A stretch of DNA of 64,000 nt from Methylomonas koyamae (GTDB lineage Bacteria; Pseudomonadota; Gammaproteobacteria; Methylococcales; Methylomonadaceae), in NCBI RefSeq assembly GCF_001644025.1, contig NZ_LUUK01000151.1, positions 1 to 64,000 of the forward strand, in the 5' to 3' direction. This document shows, piece by piece, positions 43,280 to 53,976 of the stretch (the stretch's first letter is position 1; every line of letters starts with the position of its first letter). The position numbers and the translations under genes were made by a program. A model generated the notes under the pieces. It did not search any database. It worked only from the letters and a program-made list of their open reading frames with translations, and had not been told where the DNA came from.

Positions 43280-46117
43280 ATGACTAGCCTCTTGAAACTG
43301 TTCGAAGAATCATCTTCGCTTTACGGTGGCAACGCCGTTTACGTCGAATCCCTATACGAACAATACCTGCACGATCCCAGTACGGTCTCTGAAGTCTGGC
43401 GGCGGCGCTTCGACGATATTCATCGCGGCTCCACCGAGGATACGCCGCACAGCATCATCGTCGAGCGTTTCGAGAAGCTGGCGATCGCCGAACCCGGTCG
43501 CCTCGCCAAAATGCGCGGGTTTACCGAACAAAGCGTCAAAAAGCAATCCGCGGTTGCTCGCTTAATCAACCATTACCGCGTCAAGGGACACCAAATCGCC
43601 CGTAATAATCCTTTGGGCAAACTCGCGGCGATGCCCGCCGATTTGGAGCCGATTTATTACGGATTGACCGACGCGGATATGAGCACGCTGTTCGATACCG
43701 GCGGTCTGTGCGGGGTGGATCGTTTGCCGTTGCGGGAGATCATCCAGACTTTGCAGCAAATCTATTGCGGCAGCATCGGCAGCGAGTTCATGCATATCGT
43801 CGACGACGAATCCAAACGTTGGATCAAAAACAAATTGGAAGGTGCCAAACCGGATTTCTCCAGTCACCCGGAAAAACGCCAATGGTTGTTAAAACAACTG
43901 ATTGCCGCCGAGGGCCTGGAAAAGTTTCTGCATCGCAAATATGTCGGTCAAAAACGCTTTTCGCTGGAGGGCGGCGAATCGCTGATTTTGATACTCGATG
44001 AACTGATTCAGCGTGCCGGAGAAAGCAAGGTCACGGAAATCGTGATCGGCATGGCTCACCGCGGCCGTCTTAACGTGTTGGTCAACATACTCGGTAAAAG
44101 TCCGGCGGTATTATTCGGCGAATTCGAAGGCACTCACACCTCGATGCCCGGCGCCTTGACCGGCGACGTTAAATATCACATGGGGTTTTCGTCGAATATC
44201 GCCACGCCGGGCGGTCCGATACATTTAACATTGGCCTTCAACCCTTCGCATCTGGAAATCATTAATCCGGTGGTCGAGGGCTCGGTTAAGGCTCGTCAGG
44301 ATAGACACGGCATAGGAGGTATCGATGTCATCCTACCGGTGTTGATACACGGCGACGCGGCATTCGCCGGGCAAGGCATCGTCATGGAAACCTTGAACAT
44401 GGCGGAGACTCGGGCATTTTCGACCGGCGGTACCGTGCACGTCGTCATCAACAACCAGATAGGCTTCACGACCAGCAATCCGTTCGACGCCCGTTCGACA
44501 CTGTATTGCACCGATGTCGCCAACATGATTCAGGCGCCGGTGTTCCACGTCAACGGCGACGATCCCGAGGCCGTGGTCTTCATCACCCAATTGGCGCTGG
44601 ATTATCGAATGACCTTCCACAAGGACGTCGTCATCGACTTGATCTGCTACCGCCGTCACGGTCACAACGAAGCCGACGAACCGGCGGCGACTCAGCCGAT
44701 GATGTATAAAGCCATCCACCAACACGCCACGCCGCCGCAAATCTACGGTCAAAGACTCGTGCAGGAAGGCGTGATCGACGAGGCCGGCATTCAGCAACTC
44801 GAACAGAATTACATGCAGTTGTTGAACGAAGGTAAGCCGGTTTCCCGGCCTATCATCGAAAACAAGGTGTATTCCTACTCGGCACGTTGGGAACCCTACT
44901 TGAATAAACATTGGGATATCCCGATCGACACCACGGTCAGCATCGAACGCATCCGCTTCTGCAATTTGCGGCTGCAAAGTCTGCCGTCCGGTTTCGAATT
45001 GCACCCTCGGGTCGCCAAGGTGATGGACGATCGCCAAAAAATGACCGACGGAGATTTGCCTATGGACTGGGGCTTCGCGGAAAATATGGCCTACGCCACG
45101 TTGTTGATGGACGGTTACGACATTCGCTTGACCGGCCAGGACATCGGCCGCGGCACGTTTTCCCATCGCCACGCTATTTTATTGAATCAGGCCAACGGCG
45201 AGAACTATATCCCGCTTAAACACTTGAGCGATCGGCAAGGCCGGCCGCAAATTTTCAATTCGCTACTGTCGGAAGCCGGGGTGCTGGGTTTCGAATACGG
45301 TTACAGTTCCACGCAGCCGGACAAATTGGTGATTTGGGAAGCGCAATTTGGCGATTTCGCCAACGGCGCGCAAGTCGTGATCGATCAGTTTATCGCATCG
45401 GGCGAAACCAAATGGGGCAAGCTCAGCGGCTTAGTGATGCTGCTCCCACACGGTTTCGAAGGTCAGGGGCCGGAGCATTCCTCGGCGCGCCTGGAACGCT
45501 ATTTACAGTTGTGCGCGGACCAAAACATCCAGGTCTGCGTGCCGACGACGCCGGCGCAAATTTTTCATTTATTGCGGCGGCAAATGCTGCGCCAATACCG
45601 CAAACCGTTGATCGTGATGAGTCCGAAAAGCCTGCTGCGCCATAGATTGGCGGTATCGACGCTGGACGAATTGACCAGCGGCGGGTTTCAGACCGTTATC
45701 GGGGAAATCGACGATATCGATCCGTTTCATGTGACTCGACTAATACTGTGTGCCGGCAAGGTCTATTACGATCTGCTGGAAACCCGGCGCCAAGACGGCT
45801 TGGATCACGTTGCCATCGTCCGGATCGAACAGCTTTATCCGTTCCCGAATGAGCGATTCAAGCAGGAACTGGACAAATACCCCAACGTCGAACACATCGT
45901 TTGGTGTCAAGAAGAGCCGAAAAACCAGGGCGCGTGGTACCAAAGCCGACACCATTTCATCGAACACGTTTCCCCGGAGATTACGATCGGCTATGCCGGC
46001 CGAGTAGCTTCCGCCGCACCGGCGGTTGGCAATTACAAAACCCATCTCAACGAACAAAAAGCGGTGGTTCACACCGCACTTTACGGTAGCAACGAAGGAA
46101 CAACTCATGAGCTTTGA
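43280..46117 (+). CDS. sucA: 2-oxoglutarate dehydrogenase E1 component
   Basis: 945-residue thiamine-diphosphate E1 enzyme of the TCA cycle, decarboxylating 2-oxoglutarate. The N-terminal [18 protein letters not shown] binds the E2 core. Other marks: [16 protein letters not shown], the ThDP region [10 protein letters not shown] with downstream [29 protein letters not shown], and [22 protein letters not shown] use the ATG at 43280 ([12 protein letters not shown], as in relatives); a GTG at 43259 is possible. Its 3' end overlaps sucB by 11 bp. No lpd or sucCD is nearby. A complete oxoglutarate step is notable if this is a type I methanotroph. Confidence 0.95.
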   Translation: MTSLLKLFEESSSLYGGNAVYVESLYEQYLHDPSTVSEVWRRRFDDIHRGSTEDTPHSIIVERFEKLAIAEPGRLAKMRGFTEQSVKKQSAVARLINHYRVKGHQIARNNPLGKLAAMPADLEPIYYGLTDADMSTLFDTGGLCGVDRLPLREIIQTLQQIYCGSIGSEFMHIVDDESKRWIKNKLEGAKPDFSSHPEKRQWLLKQLIAAEGLEKFLHRKYVGQKRFSLEGGESLILILDELIQRAGESKVTEIVIGMAHRGRLNVLVNILGKSPAVLFGEFEGTHTSMPGALTGDVKYHMGFSSNIATPGGPIHLTLAFNPSHLEIINPVVEGSVKARQDRHGIGGIDVILPVLIHGDAAFAGQGIVMETLNMAETRAFSTGGTVHVVINNQIGFTTSNPFDARSTLYCTDVANMIQAPVFHVNGDDPEAVVFITQLALDYRMTFHKDVVIDLICYRRHGHNEADEPAATQPMMYKAIHQHATPPQIYGQRLVQEGVIDEAGIQQLEQNYMQLLNEGKPVSRPIIENKVYSYSARWEPYLNKHWDIPIDTTVSIERIRFCNLRLQSLPSGFELHPRVAKVMDDRQKMTDGDLPMDWGFAENMAYATLLMDGYDIRLTGQDIGRGTFSHRHAILLNQANGENYIPLKHLSDRQGRPQIFNSLLSEAGVLGFEYGYSSTQPDKLVIWEAQFGDFANGAQVVIDQFIASGETKWGKLSGLVMLLPHGFEGQGPEHSSARLERYLQLCADQNIQVCVPTTPAQIFHLLRRQMLRQYRKPLIVMSPKSLLRHRLAVSTLDELTSGGFQTVIGEIDDIDPFHVTRLILCAGKVYYDLLETRRQDGLDHVAIVRIEQLYPFPNERFKQELDKYPNVEHIVWCQEEPKNQGAWYQSRHHFIEHVSPEITIGYAGRVASAAPAVGNYKTHLNEQKAVVHTALYGSNEGTTHEL

Positions 46118-47285
46118 AATATTGGTCCCCAGCCTCCCCGAATCCATCTCCGATGCCAATTTGGTCGCTTGGCACAAGCAAGCCGGGGACTGGGCCGAGG
46201 CCGGCGAGAACCTGGCCGATCTGGAAACCGACAAGGTCATTCTCGAGGTGCCTGCACCTCGATCGGGTGTCCTGAAGGAAATTTTGATTCCGAACGATTC
46301 GACGGTTGTCGCCGGTCAGGTCCTGGCGCTACTGGACGAACAAGCCGACAAACCCGGCGGATCGCTGACGGCTAGTGGCGTCGAGCCGGTTCTGAGCCCG
46401 TCGGTCCGCAAAATCGTCGCCGAACGCGAACTCGACCCACAGGCCATTCCAGCATCCGGCAAACATGGGCGGATATTGAAGAGCGACGTAATGGACTATT
46501 TGCAGGAGCAACAGGCAAGCAAGCCGGTCGACGCCGCCGTCGAAGCCTCCCCCGCCCCGCTGTCGACATCGGCGGTGGCCAGTCTACGTCCGGAACAACG
46601 GGTACCGATGACCCGGTTGCGCGCCAAAATCGCCGAACGCTTGCTGCACGCCCAGCAAAACGCGGCGATGTTGACGACCTTTAACGAAGTCAATCTGAAA
46701 GCCGTCATCGATTTGCGTAACCAATACAAGGACCGTTTCGAAGCCAAGCACAATATCAAGCTCGGCTTCATGTCCTTCTTCGTCAAAGCCTCGATAGAAG
46801 CCTTGAAGCGTTTCCCGGCCATCAACGCCTCGATAGACGGGAACGACATCATCTACCACGGCTATTACGACATCGGTATCGCCGTCACCACCCCGCGCGG
46901 GCTGATCGTTCCAATTCTGCGCGACGCCGATCAACTCGATTTTTCCGGCATCGAAAAAGGCATACACGACTTTGGACAAAAAGCCCGCAATGGCTCCATC
47001 AGTGTCGAGGATCTCAGCGGCGGTACGTTCACGATCACCAACGGCGGGATATTTGGTTCGATGCTGTCCACGCCCATCCTGAATCCGCCCCAATGCGCGA
47101 TTTTAGGCATGCACGCGATCAAGGACAGGCCGATCGTGGAGAACGGCGAAATCGTGATCCGGCCCATCATGTACTTGGCCCTGTCCTACGACCACCGCTT
47201 GGTGGATGGTAAGGAAGCCGTGCAATTTCTCGGCATCATTAAGGAATGCCTGGAGGCGCCGGCACATTTGTTGCTGAACATTTAA
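46107..47285 (+). CDS. sucB: dihydrolipoyllysine succinyltransferase E2 component
   Basis: 392-residue E2 of the 2-oxoglutarate dehydrogenase complex. A lipoyl domain with the modified lysine in [13 protein letters not shown], a linker, an E1/E3-binding domain ([33 protein letters not shown]), and a catalytic domain ending in [17 protein letters not shown] with the active-site His. The start at 46107 ([14 protein letters not shown]) has AAGGA upstream and lies inside the sucA 3' end, giving translational coupling. The frame to 46026 is an artefact of that overlap. Confidence 0.95.
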   Translation: MSFEILVPSLPESISDANLVAWHKQAGDWAEAGENLADLETDKVILEVPAPRSGVLKEILIPNDSTVVAGQVLALLDEQADKPGGSLTASGVEPVLSPSVRKIVAERELDPQAIPASGKHGRILKSDVMDYLQEQQASKPVDAAVEASPAPLSTSAVASLRPEQRVPMTRLRAKIAERLLHAQQNAAMLTTFNEVNLKAVIDLRNQYKDRFEAKHNIKLGFMSFFVKASIEALKRFPAINASIDGNDIIYHGYYDIGIAVTTPRGLIVPILRDADQLDFSGIEKGIHDFGQKARNGSISVEDLSGGTFTITNGGIFGSMLSTPILNPPQCAILGMHAIKDRPIVENGEIVIRPIMYLALSYDHRLVDGKEAVQFLGIIKECLEAPAHLLLNI

Positions 47286-47287
47286 CG

Positions 47288-47929
47288 ATGCGATATCAGA
47301 TTATCCCGGTCACCGCTTACCAGCAAAACTGCACGCTGCTGGTCTGCGAACGCAGCCGCAAGGCCGCTTTGGTCGATCCGGGCGGCGACCTGGAACTGCT
47401 CTTGGCGGCCGTTGCGCAACACGACGCCGAGTTGGAATCGATATTGGTCACTCACGGTCATCTCGACCACGTCGGCGGGGTTGCGGCGCTAGCGGAAAAG
47501 CTGAGCCTGCCGATCTCCGGTCCCCATCAAGACGACGATTTCTGGATACAGCTGTTGCCGGAGCAATGCCGGATGTTCGGTTTTCCGCCAACCAAGATCT
47601 TTAAACCGGACCGCTGGTTGCGGGACGGCGATAGCGTTCAGGTTGGACTCAATACCTTACAAGTCCTACATTGTCCTGGCCACACGCCGGGGCATGTGGT
47701 TTTTTACGATAGCGACGCGCGTTTGGCCATTGTCGGCGACGTATTGTTCAAGGGCTCGATCGGCCGTACCGATTTTCCGCGCGGCGACCATCAGGCGTTG
47801 TTGGACTCGATACGTCTGAAACTTTGGCCGCTCGGCGACGACGTAAAATTCATCCCGGGACATGGGCCGATGTCGACGTTCGGCGCGGAGCGCAAAAGCA
47901 ACCCATACGTCGGCGATCATTACCGCTAA
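47288..47929 (+). CDS. metallo-beta-lactamase-fold hydrolase (glyoxalase II-like)
   Basis: 213-residue MBL-fold hydrolase of the YcbL/hydroxyacylglutathione hydrolase-like group. Metal-binding THGHLDHVGG, a second His in HCPGHTPGHVVFY, Asp in IVGDVLFKGSIGRTD and His in FIPGHGPMST complete the two-metal site. ATG 2 bp after the sucB stop suggests read-through expression. Related enzymes cleave thioesters of glutathione. The specific substrate cannot be read from the sequence. Confidence 0.85.
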   Translation: MRYQIIPVTAYQQNCTLLVCERSRKAALVDPGGDLELLLAAVAQHDAELESILVTHGHLDHVGGVAALAEKLSLPISGPHQDDDFWIQLLPEQCRMFGFPPTKIFKPDRWLRDGDSVQVGLNTLQVLHCPGHTPGHVVFYDSDARLAIVGDVLFKGSIGRTDFPRGDHQALLDSIRLKLWPLGDDVKFIPGHGPMSTFGAERKSNPYVGDHYR

Positions 47930-47940
47930 CCGAGTGGGAT

Positions 47941-48348
47941 TTACGGTTCCAGCGCCATATCGCTCAGCGCCGCGCCGTCGAGTACCGCCAGAAATTGTTC
48001 GACCGCGTCGCTCAATAAACCGGTCAAGCGGCAACCGTTTTGAAGTGCGCAAACCCCTTGTTTTTGCGGGTTGAAACATTCGGCCATCTGAAACCGGCCT
48101 TCCACTTCCCGCACCACCGCGCCGATATTGATTTCGGCAGCGGGCCTGGATAAACGGATGCCGCCGCCCTTGCCGCGCACGGTTCGCACAAATCCCTTGA
48201 GTCCCAATTTGTGCACCACTTTGACCAAGTGATTTCTGGAGATACCGAAAAACTCCGCCAATTCGCTAATCGTCACCAATTTATCGGTATTACGGCTCAA
48301 ATAAATCAACACTCTGAGCGCGTAATCCGTATGAGCAGTCAGTTGCAT
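47941..48348 (-). CDS. nsrR: Rrf2-family nitric-oxide-sensing repressor NsrR-like
   Basis: 135-residue Rrf2 regulator. The N-terminal winged helix (TDYALRVLIYLS ... ISELAEFFGISRNHLVKVVHKLG, RGKGGGIRL) binds DNA. C91, C100 and C106 (ECFNP...GVCALQNGC) are the Fe-S ligands; this spacing is that of NsrR, which senses NO. No NO-detoxifying gene is adjacent, so its targets lie elsewhere. It converges with the MBL hydrolase gene and has its own leftward promoter. Confidence 0.85.
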   Translation of the reverse strand: MQLTAHTDYALRVLIYLSRNTDKLVTISELAEFFGISRNHLVKVVHKLGLKGFVRTVRGKGGGIRLSRPAAEINIGAVVREVEGRFQMAECFNPQKQGVCALQNGCRLTGLLSDAVEQFLAVLDGAALSDMALEP

Positions 48349-48487
48349 ATCCCTGATTCCTAAAGTTGCAATGGCAATCTTGTCTTGGAATGAGCGGTCG
48401 CTCCGAAGTGCGCTATCGATGGGTCAAGCGAATCTCCTAGACCGGCCCATTGTTGCCGCTACCTGCACCCGCAACCCGGCAGTCGGC

Positions 48488-48958
48488 TTAATGTCCACCG
48501 TGAGACGGCGCTTGCTGGGTAAAGTCGGTCCTGCGCAATTGATAGCGTTCCGCTTGCTTGCCGGAAATGCGATTGCCGTGTTCGTCAAGCTGGGTCAGCG
48601 CGTTCTCGCCGACCAGATAGACATGGCTGGCGCCACCGTTTTTCGGGGTCAACGTGATGGTTTTACTCTTGTCGTCCCATCTGTATTTACCCTTCTCGAC
48701 AAATTCGCGATCCGACTTGCCGGCGAATTGAGTCATCAACATATAACTACTGTTTTTGTTCAGCGCCAGCGAAGTCTTAATGCCGGCGCAATCGGTGCAA
48801 GGCAGAAAACCGTTGTAGATCCCCGGCCACTCGAAACTGTCGGATCCGTGATGGCCGGCATGATCTTGCGGCCCGGCATTTTCCGCCTGAACCGGGCCGC
48901 CGAACGCGATACCGAGTGCAAGACTGGTTAACAACACTTTCAATCGAACAATGCGCAT
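48488..48958 (-). CDS. periplasmic NlpE N-terminal-domain protein
   Basis: 156-residue exported protein with the NlpE N-terminal barrel: WPGIYNGFLPCTDCAGIKTSLAL (C54/C57 in a CxxC), KGKYRWDDKSKTITLT and the C-terminal YLVGENALTQLDEHGNRI. Signal peptide MRIVRLKVLLTSLALGIAFGGPVQA with signal peptidase I-type processing, not a lipobox, so unlike Escherichia coli NlpE it may be soluble. His-rich stretches flank the domain (DHAGHHGSD, SHGGH). Copper or redox sensing in the envelope is suggested by family and histidines, but not shown. Confidence 0.8.
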   Translation of the reverse strand: MRIVRLKVLLTSLALGIAFGGPVQAENAGPQDHAGHHGSDSFEWPGIYNGFLPCTDCAGIKTSLALNKNSSYMLMTQFAGKSDREFVEKGKYRWDDKSKTITLTPKNGGASHVYLVGENALTQLDEHGNRISGKQAERYQLRRTDFTQQAPSHGGH

Positions 48959-49057
48959 GTTTGCTCCCGAGCAAATTCTATGGTTTATGGCAAGGTGTCA
49001 GGACCTGTTTATCGGTCCGATCCGGATATTGTGCCACAGCGGAGGCCCGAATGACCG

Positions 49058-52000
49058 TTACCGTGTTTTATTGTCGTCGACGGGCGGGGACGTTTGCTCA
49101 GCACTGCGATCTTTCGCCAAAATTACGTAAAACGGCGGCACGACGAACAGCGTCAATACGGTACCGATACCCAAGCCGGAAGCGATCACCAGACCGATCG
49201 CAAAGCGGCTGGCGGCGCCGGGGCCGGTGGCGGTCAACAGCGGCAGCATCGCGACGATCATCGCGACCGTGGTCATCAGAATAGGCCGAAGCCGGATCCC
49301 GGCTGCCTGTTCGATGGCCGCCGGCTTGTTCAAGCCGTCACGCTGTTGCAGTTGGTTGGCAAATTCGACGATCAAAATACCGTTTTTGGCAACCAAGCCG
49401 ATCAGCGTAATCAGGCCCACCTGGGTATAGATGTTGACGGTCGCGAAATCGAGCATCAAAAATGCCAATGCGCTGGCGATCGATAGCGGCACTGAAATTA
49501 AGATAATCAACGGATCGCGCCAACTCTCGAATTGCGCGGCCAACACCAAGTATATAATGAGCAGAGCCATGAAGAAGGTCAGAATCAGCACGTTGCCCTG
49601 CTGACGGTATTGGCGCGACTCGCCGGTGTAGTCCGCGGCGAACCCGCGCGGAAAGATTTCTTCGGCAATGTCATCCAGCGCGGCCATCGCATCGCCGAGA
49701 CCGATACCCGGCGCCGGAATCCCGCTTAGCGTGATGCTGTTGAGTTGTTGGAACTGACTGCGTTTGCCGGGTTCGACGCTATCGACGACTTTAATCAAGG
49801 CCGACAGCGGCACTTGGGCGCCGGAGCTGCCTCGCAAGTAATAGCCGTCCAATTTAGCCAAATCCTGGCGGTCTGCGTCGCCGACTTGCGGAATTACCTT
49901 GTAGCTGCGGCCTTGCAAGCCGAATCGGTTGACGTACTGTCCGCCCAGCCAACCGGCCAAGTTGGCGCCGATGTCTTCCATCGTGATACCTAAATCGGCG
50001 GCACGGTCCCGGTCGATCACCAACGTCGATTTCGGCCGGTCGAAGCGAACGTCCTTGACCAAAAATGCAAATTGACCGCTTTGCATCGCTTGCGCCAGCA
50101 CTTGCTCGGCCACCTGATCCAGCTTGGCGTAATCGGCGTCGCTGGTCACGACGAACTGCAGGGGCAATCCGCCACCCGAGCCCGGTAAGCTGGGCGGCGA
50201 TACGACGGCGGTCTGAAAGCCGGCGATACTGTCTACCTTGGCTTGCAGTTCCGGAACGACGGCTTGTTGGGAGCGCTGGCGCTCGAAACTCGACGGCATT
50301 TTCATACCGGCGAATACGGTATTGGTATCCCCGCCGAAGCCCATGATCAAAAAGCTTTCTTCGTGCTCCGGCAGGCTTTCGAAATGCCGGATCAATTCGC
50401 GGGAGTAGGTCTGATTGTATTGCAGCGTCGCGGTTTGCGGGCTACTGGCGATCGCGAACAAAAAACTTTGATCCTCGGTCGGCGCCAGTTCCTTGCCCGA
50501 CCAATCGTACATCCAATAGATACTGGGCAACACCAACAGCGCGAAGATCAGCACCGTGTACGGAAATTCCAAAATTCGGCGCAACACGGACCGGTACCCG
50601 CTGGCCAAGCCTTCGAAAAAATGTTCGACCATGGCTTCGAAACGTCCGCCGCGCCCGGCTTCCGGCAAGATGCGCGCGCTCATCATCGGCGACAACGTCA
50701 ACGCGACAATCCCGGAAATCAGTACCGCGCCGGCCAGAGAAAAAGCGAATTCGGTAAACAGCGTGCCGACCAAGCCCCCCATGAAACCGATCGGCACGTA
50801 CACCGCTACCAGCGTCGTGGTCATCGCGATGATAGGCAGTCCCAGTTCGCGGGCGCCGGCCAGTGCGGCTTGCAAACGGCCGTGACCCTGTTCGATGTGT
50901 CGGTGGATGTTTTCGACGACGACAATCGCGTCGTCCACTACCAAACCTATCGCCAGTACCATTGCCAACATCGTCAGCAAGTTGATCGAAAAGCCCATTG
51001 CCAGCATGAAAAAGCAGGCGCCGACCAGCGATAGCGGCACCGTGACCGCCGGGATCAGCGCCGCGCGGAACGAACCGAGCGACAAAAAAATCACGCCTAA
51101 CACGATCGCGACGGCTTCCAACAAGGTTGCGAAGACTTCGTGGATCGAATCCTCAATGAATTGGCTGGCGTCGTAAGGCAGCAAGATATGCATTTCGTTG
51201 GGCAAGTCGCGCTCGATCTCTTTCAACAAGGCTTTAACCGATTTCGCAACCTTCAACGGATTGGCACCCGGCGCCTGCTCGATGCCCATGAAAATCGCGG
51301 TCTTGCCTTTGTACCAATTAACCGTGTCGTAGTCTTCGCTGCCCAACTCGATGTCGGCGATGTCGTTTAATCGAACCAGCACGCCGCGACGATTGGCAAC
51401 CACCAATTGTTCGAATTCCCGTTTCGACACCGCGTCGGTCGTGGCACCCAAATCGATTTTAACGAAATTACCCTTGGTAGCGCCGATACCGGATAAATAG
51501 TTATTGGCTTTCAGCACGCCGGCGACGTCGTTGGCGGTTACGTTTAAGGCCGCCATGCGCGCGGGGTCTAGCCAGATACGCATCGCGAAGGTCTTGTTGC
51601 CCAACATCGCGGCCTTGCCGACGCCGGGGACCGCCTGCAACTTCGGCTGCACGACCCGAAGCAGATAATCGCTAATCTGCGAGTCCTGCAAGGTGTCGCT
51701 GTACAGCGCGATATACATGAGTGCGGTGTCGTCGCCGGTTTGCGAACTAATCACCGGATCCTCGGCTTCGGCCGGCAATTGATTACGCTTACCGGCCACC
51801 TTGGCCTGAATCTCGGCGACCGCGGCGTTAGGATCGTAATTCAGTCGCATGTGAGCCTCGATGACCGAGCTGCCCTGGCGGCTATTGGAAGACAGATAAT
51901 CAATGCCGTTGGCTTCGGCTATGGCCTGTTGCAGCGGCGTTGTAATAAAGCCTTTAATCAAGTCGCTGTCCGCGCCGGGATAGGCGGTCGTGATGGTCAC

Positions 52001-52132
52001 GACGGTATTCTCGGTTTTCGGGTATTGGCGCAATTCCAAGACGTCCAAGGCTCTTAAGCCGAGAAGCAGGATCAGCAAACTGACGACACTGGCTAGGACC
52101 GGCCGTACAATGAATAAATCGGTCAACTTCAC
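49058..52132 (-). CDS. RND multidrug efflux permease (HAE-1 family)
   Basis: 1024-residue inner-membrane proton/drug antiporter of the AcrB/MexB class. Typical start MKLTDLFIVRPVLASVVSLLILLLG, proton-relay aspartates in GLVVDDAIVVVENIHRHIEQG, twelve helices in two repeats, and large periplasmic porter loops. Length is normal. The start codon overlaps the stop of the adaptor gene by 4 bp (ATGA). No outer-membrane channel gene follows, so a TolC encoded elsewhere is needed. Substrates cannot be predicted. Confidence 0.93.
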   Translation of the reverse strand: MKLTDLFIVRPVLASVVSLLILLLGLRALDVLELRQYPKTENTVVTITTAYPGADSDLIKGFITTPLQQAIAEANGIDYLSSNSRQGSSVIEAHMRLNYDPNAAVAEIQAKVAGKRNQLPAEAEDPVISSQTGDDTALMYIALYSDTLQDSQISDYLLRVVQPKLQAVPGVGKAAMLGNKTFAMRIWLDPARMAALNVTANDVAGVLKANNYLSGIGATKGNFVKIDLGATTDAVSKREFEQLVVANRRGVLVRLNDIADIELGSEDYDTVNWYKGKTAIFMGIEQAPGANPLKVAKSVKALLKEIERDLPNEMHILLPYDASQFIEDSIHEVFATLLEAVAIVLGVIFLSLGSFRAALIPAVTVPLSLVGACFFMLAMGFSINLLTMLAMVLAIGLVVDDAIVVVENIHRHIEQGHGRLQAALAGARELGLPIIAMTTTLVAVYVPIGFMGGLVGTLFTEFAFSLAGAVLISGIVALTLSPMMSARILPEAGRGGRFEAMVEHFFEGLASGYRSVLRRILEFPYTVLIFALLVLPSIYWMYDWSGKELAPTEDQSFLFAIASSPQTATLQYNQTYSRELIRHFESLPEHEESFLIMGFGGDTNTVFAGMKMPSSFERQRSQQAVVPELQAKVDSIAGFQTAVVSPPSLPGSGGGLPLQFVVTSDADYAKLDQVAEQVLAQAMQSGQFAFLVKDVRFDRPKSTLVIDRDRAADLGITMEDIGANLAGWLGGQYVNRFGLQGRSYKVIPQVGDADRQDLAKLDGYYLRGSSGAQVPLSALIKVVDSVEPGKRSQFQQLNSITLSGIPAPGIGLGDAMAALDDIAEEIFPRGFAADYTGESRQYRQQGNVLILTFFMALLIIYLVLAAQFESWRDPLIILISVPLSIASALAFLMLDFATVNIYTQVGLITLIGLVAKNGILIVEFANQLQQRDGLNKPAAIEQAAGIRLRPILMTTVAMIVAMLPLLTATGPGAASRFAIGLVIASGLGIGTVLTLFVVPPFYVILAKDRSAEQTSPPVDDNKTR

Positions 52133-53223
52133 GGAGCCTGCTCGCGTTCGCCGGGCGCGGGTTGGCTGTCCGGCGTGACGGCCATGCCGTTACGCAGCTT
52201 CATTTGTCCGGCGGCAACGACTTTATCGCCGAGCCGCAGCCCTTCCAAAATTTCGACTCGCCCTCCCCGACTGTCGCCGGTTTTGACTTGGCGACTTTGC
52301 ACGATCCATCCGGCCGGACCGCGCTGAACCGCAAACACGGAATTGCCGTAGGGGTTGTAGCTGATGGCGGTATCCGGCAAGGTCGACACGGTTTGGTCGG
52401 CCTCGGCGGACAGTTTGATCTGGGCGAACATCCCTGGCCGAAGCAATTTCCCTGGGTTTCTAAACAGTGCCTGTACTTTGATGGTTCGACTATCGGTGTC
52501 GACCGCGGGATTCGACGCAGTGACCTCTCCTTCAAAATACTGGTCTGGAAAGGCAGGTACGCTGGCGATCACCTTTTGGCCCTTGCCAATCCGGCCAAGA
52601 TCGCGTTCTGGCAACGTGAAATCCAAATACATCGGATCGAGTTGTTCAAGCATCACGATCGCCGAACCAACCGGCAAGTACTGCCCAAGATCGACGCGGC
52701 GTATGCCCAACTCGCCGGCAAATGGCGCCTTGATGTGCTTCTTAGCGATTTGGATCTGCTTGCCGGCAACCGCCGCCGCGGCTTGATCGAGCTGCGCTCG
52801 ATTTTGATCCTGATCGGCGGCGGCGATGAATTTTCGCTCCAACATGCTCTGGCCTCGCTGATACCGTAAGCCGGCCAATTTTTGTTCGGCGAGCAGGCCG
52901 TCGAGTTCCGCTCGGTCGGTAGCGCTATCCAGTTCTAGCAACAACTGTCCGGCTTTTACAGTTTGGCCGGAGTTGAAATGAATGGCTTGGACCATCCCGG
53001 CAATTTCGTTGCTGATATCGATACCGGCGACGGCGCGAAAGCTGCCGACAGTGCTTAACGAAGAGTCCCAGTGTTCGCTTTTGACCTCGGCGAAGGCAAC
53101 GACGGCCGGAGATACTGCAGGCACTTGGCTGGCCGCTTGGCGCATCCGGTAAAACTTGAGTCCGAAAATCGCACCCAGCGCAAGTAAGGTCAACAATAGT
53201 ACTAGCAGGCTGCGCTTGATCAT
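52129..53223 (-). CDS. RND efflux membrane fusion protein
   Basis: 364-residue periplasmic adaptor of the adjacent RND pump. One N-terminal membrane helix (SLLVLLLTLLALGAIFGLKFY), lipoyl halves at GMVQAIHFNSGQTVKAGQLLLELD and IKAPFAGELGIRRVDLGQYL, a helical hairpin between them, then the beta-barrel domain. I start at the ATG at 53223, directly before the helix; the frame to 53298 overlaps the upstream esterase gene. The next upstream gene ends 14 bp before it. Confidence 0.9.
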   Translation of the reverse strand: MIKRSLLVLLLTLLALGAIFGLKFYRMRQAASQVPAVSPAVVAFAEVKSEHWDSSLSTVGSFRAVAGIDISNEIAGMVQAIHFNSGQTVKAGQLLLELDSATDRAELDGLLAEQKLAGLRYQRGQSMLERKFIAAADQDQNRAQLDQAAAAVAGKQIQIAKKHIKAPFAGELGIRRVDLGQYLPVGSAIVMLEQLDPMYLDFTLPERDLGRIGKGQKVIASVPAFPDQYFEGEVTASNPAVDTDSRTIKVQALFRNPGKLLRPGMFAQIKLSAEADQTVSTLPDTAISYNPYGNSVFAVQRGPAGWIVQSRQVKTGDSRGGRVEILEGLRLGDKVVAAGQMKLRNGMAVTPDSQPAPGEREQAP

Positions 53224-53237
53224 CGATGGCGATTCGG

Positions 53238-53966
53238 TCAAAGGTATAATGGAGCCATGCGCCGCCAGGAATGGCCTTGATGCGCGCGGCCATCCCATTC
53301 GTAGAGCCTGTGCGGCACCTGCTTCTGGGTCAGAATATGGCTCAGGTCGTGATTGTTTTGTAAAAATGGATCCGCTCTGCCGATCACCAAGGTGATGTCC
53401 AGCGCCCGAATGGCCGCCAATTGGGATTCGCAGGTCAAATTTGGCAAAAAATGCGTTGGCGTATGAAAATAAATATCGTCGTTATAGTGTCCTTCGAATA
53501 AATCCTTGAAGCATTCCACCTCCAGGGTTAGATCGAAGCGTCCGGAAAACGCCACCAGCTTTTTGAATAAATGCGGGTGGCGAAATGCGATATTGGCGGC
53601 ATGATAGGCGCCCAGACTGCAGCCATGCGAAATTAAGCACGGATGCGGGTTCTTCAGTGCAATGAACGGCAGAATTTCATTCAACACATAATCTTCGAAT
53701 TGCATGTGGCGCTTGATGCGATCGCCCGGTTGACACCAAAAACAATAAAAGCTTTCGTGGTCGATGCTGTCCAGACAATACAATTGCATGTGGCCCGCGT
53801 TGATCTTGTCGGCCAAGCTATCAACAATTCGCAGGTTCTCGTATTCGTAAAAACGGCCGTCCCGAGTCGGAAAGACCAGCACTTTGGCGCCGGCATGACC
53901 GAATACCAAAAACTCCATATCGCGTTCTAAACGCGGGCTGAACCAATGATGATATTCCCGTTTCAT
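53238..53966 (-). CDS. esterase-like alpha/beta hydrolase
   Basis: 242-residue protein of the putative-esterase (Esterase D/YjfP-like) group: MKREYHHWFSPRLERDMEFLVFGHAGAKVLVFPT start, nucleophile elbow SHGCSLGAYHA, candidate acid in VIGRADPF, and catalytic His in DGRAHQGHSWRR. Start at the ATG at 53966, which matches the family N-terminus; the longer frame overlaps the upstream gene. It lies between an acetylxylan-esterase-like gene and the RND adaptor with only 10-14 bp between genes, suggesting one operon of four genes. Confidence 0.75.
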   Translation of the reverse strand: MKREYHHWFSPRLERDMEFLVFGHAGAKVLVFPTRDGRFYEYENLRIVDSLADKINAGHMQLYCLDSIDHESFYCFWCQPGDRIKRHMQFEDYVLNEILPFIALKNPHPCLISHGCSLGAYHAANIAFRHPHLFKKLVAFSGRFDLTLEVECFKDLFEGHYNDDIYFHTPTHFLPNLTCESQLAAIRALDITLVIGRADPFLQNNHDLSHILTQKQVPHRLYEWDGRAHQGHSWRRMAPLYL

Positions 53967-53976
53967 CGCAAGCTTG

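Noticed and set aside
44333-45172. 279-codon minus-strand frame within sucA
   Set aside because: Antisense shadow of a strongly conserved enzyme gene.
48371-48931. 186-codon plus-strand frame across the nsrR/NlpE gap
   Set aside because: Mostly antisense to the NlpE-like gene, which has signal peptide and family motifs.
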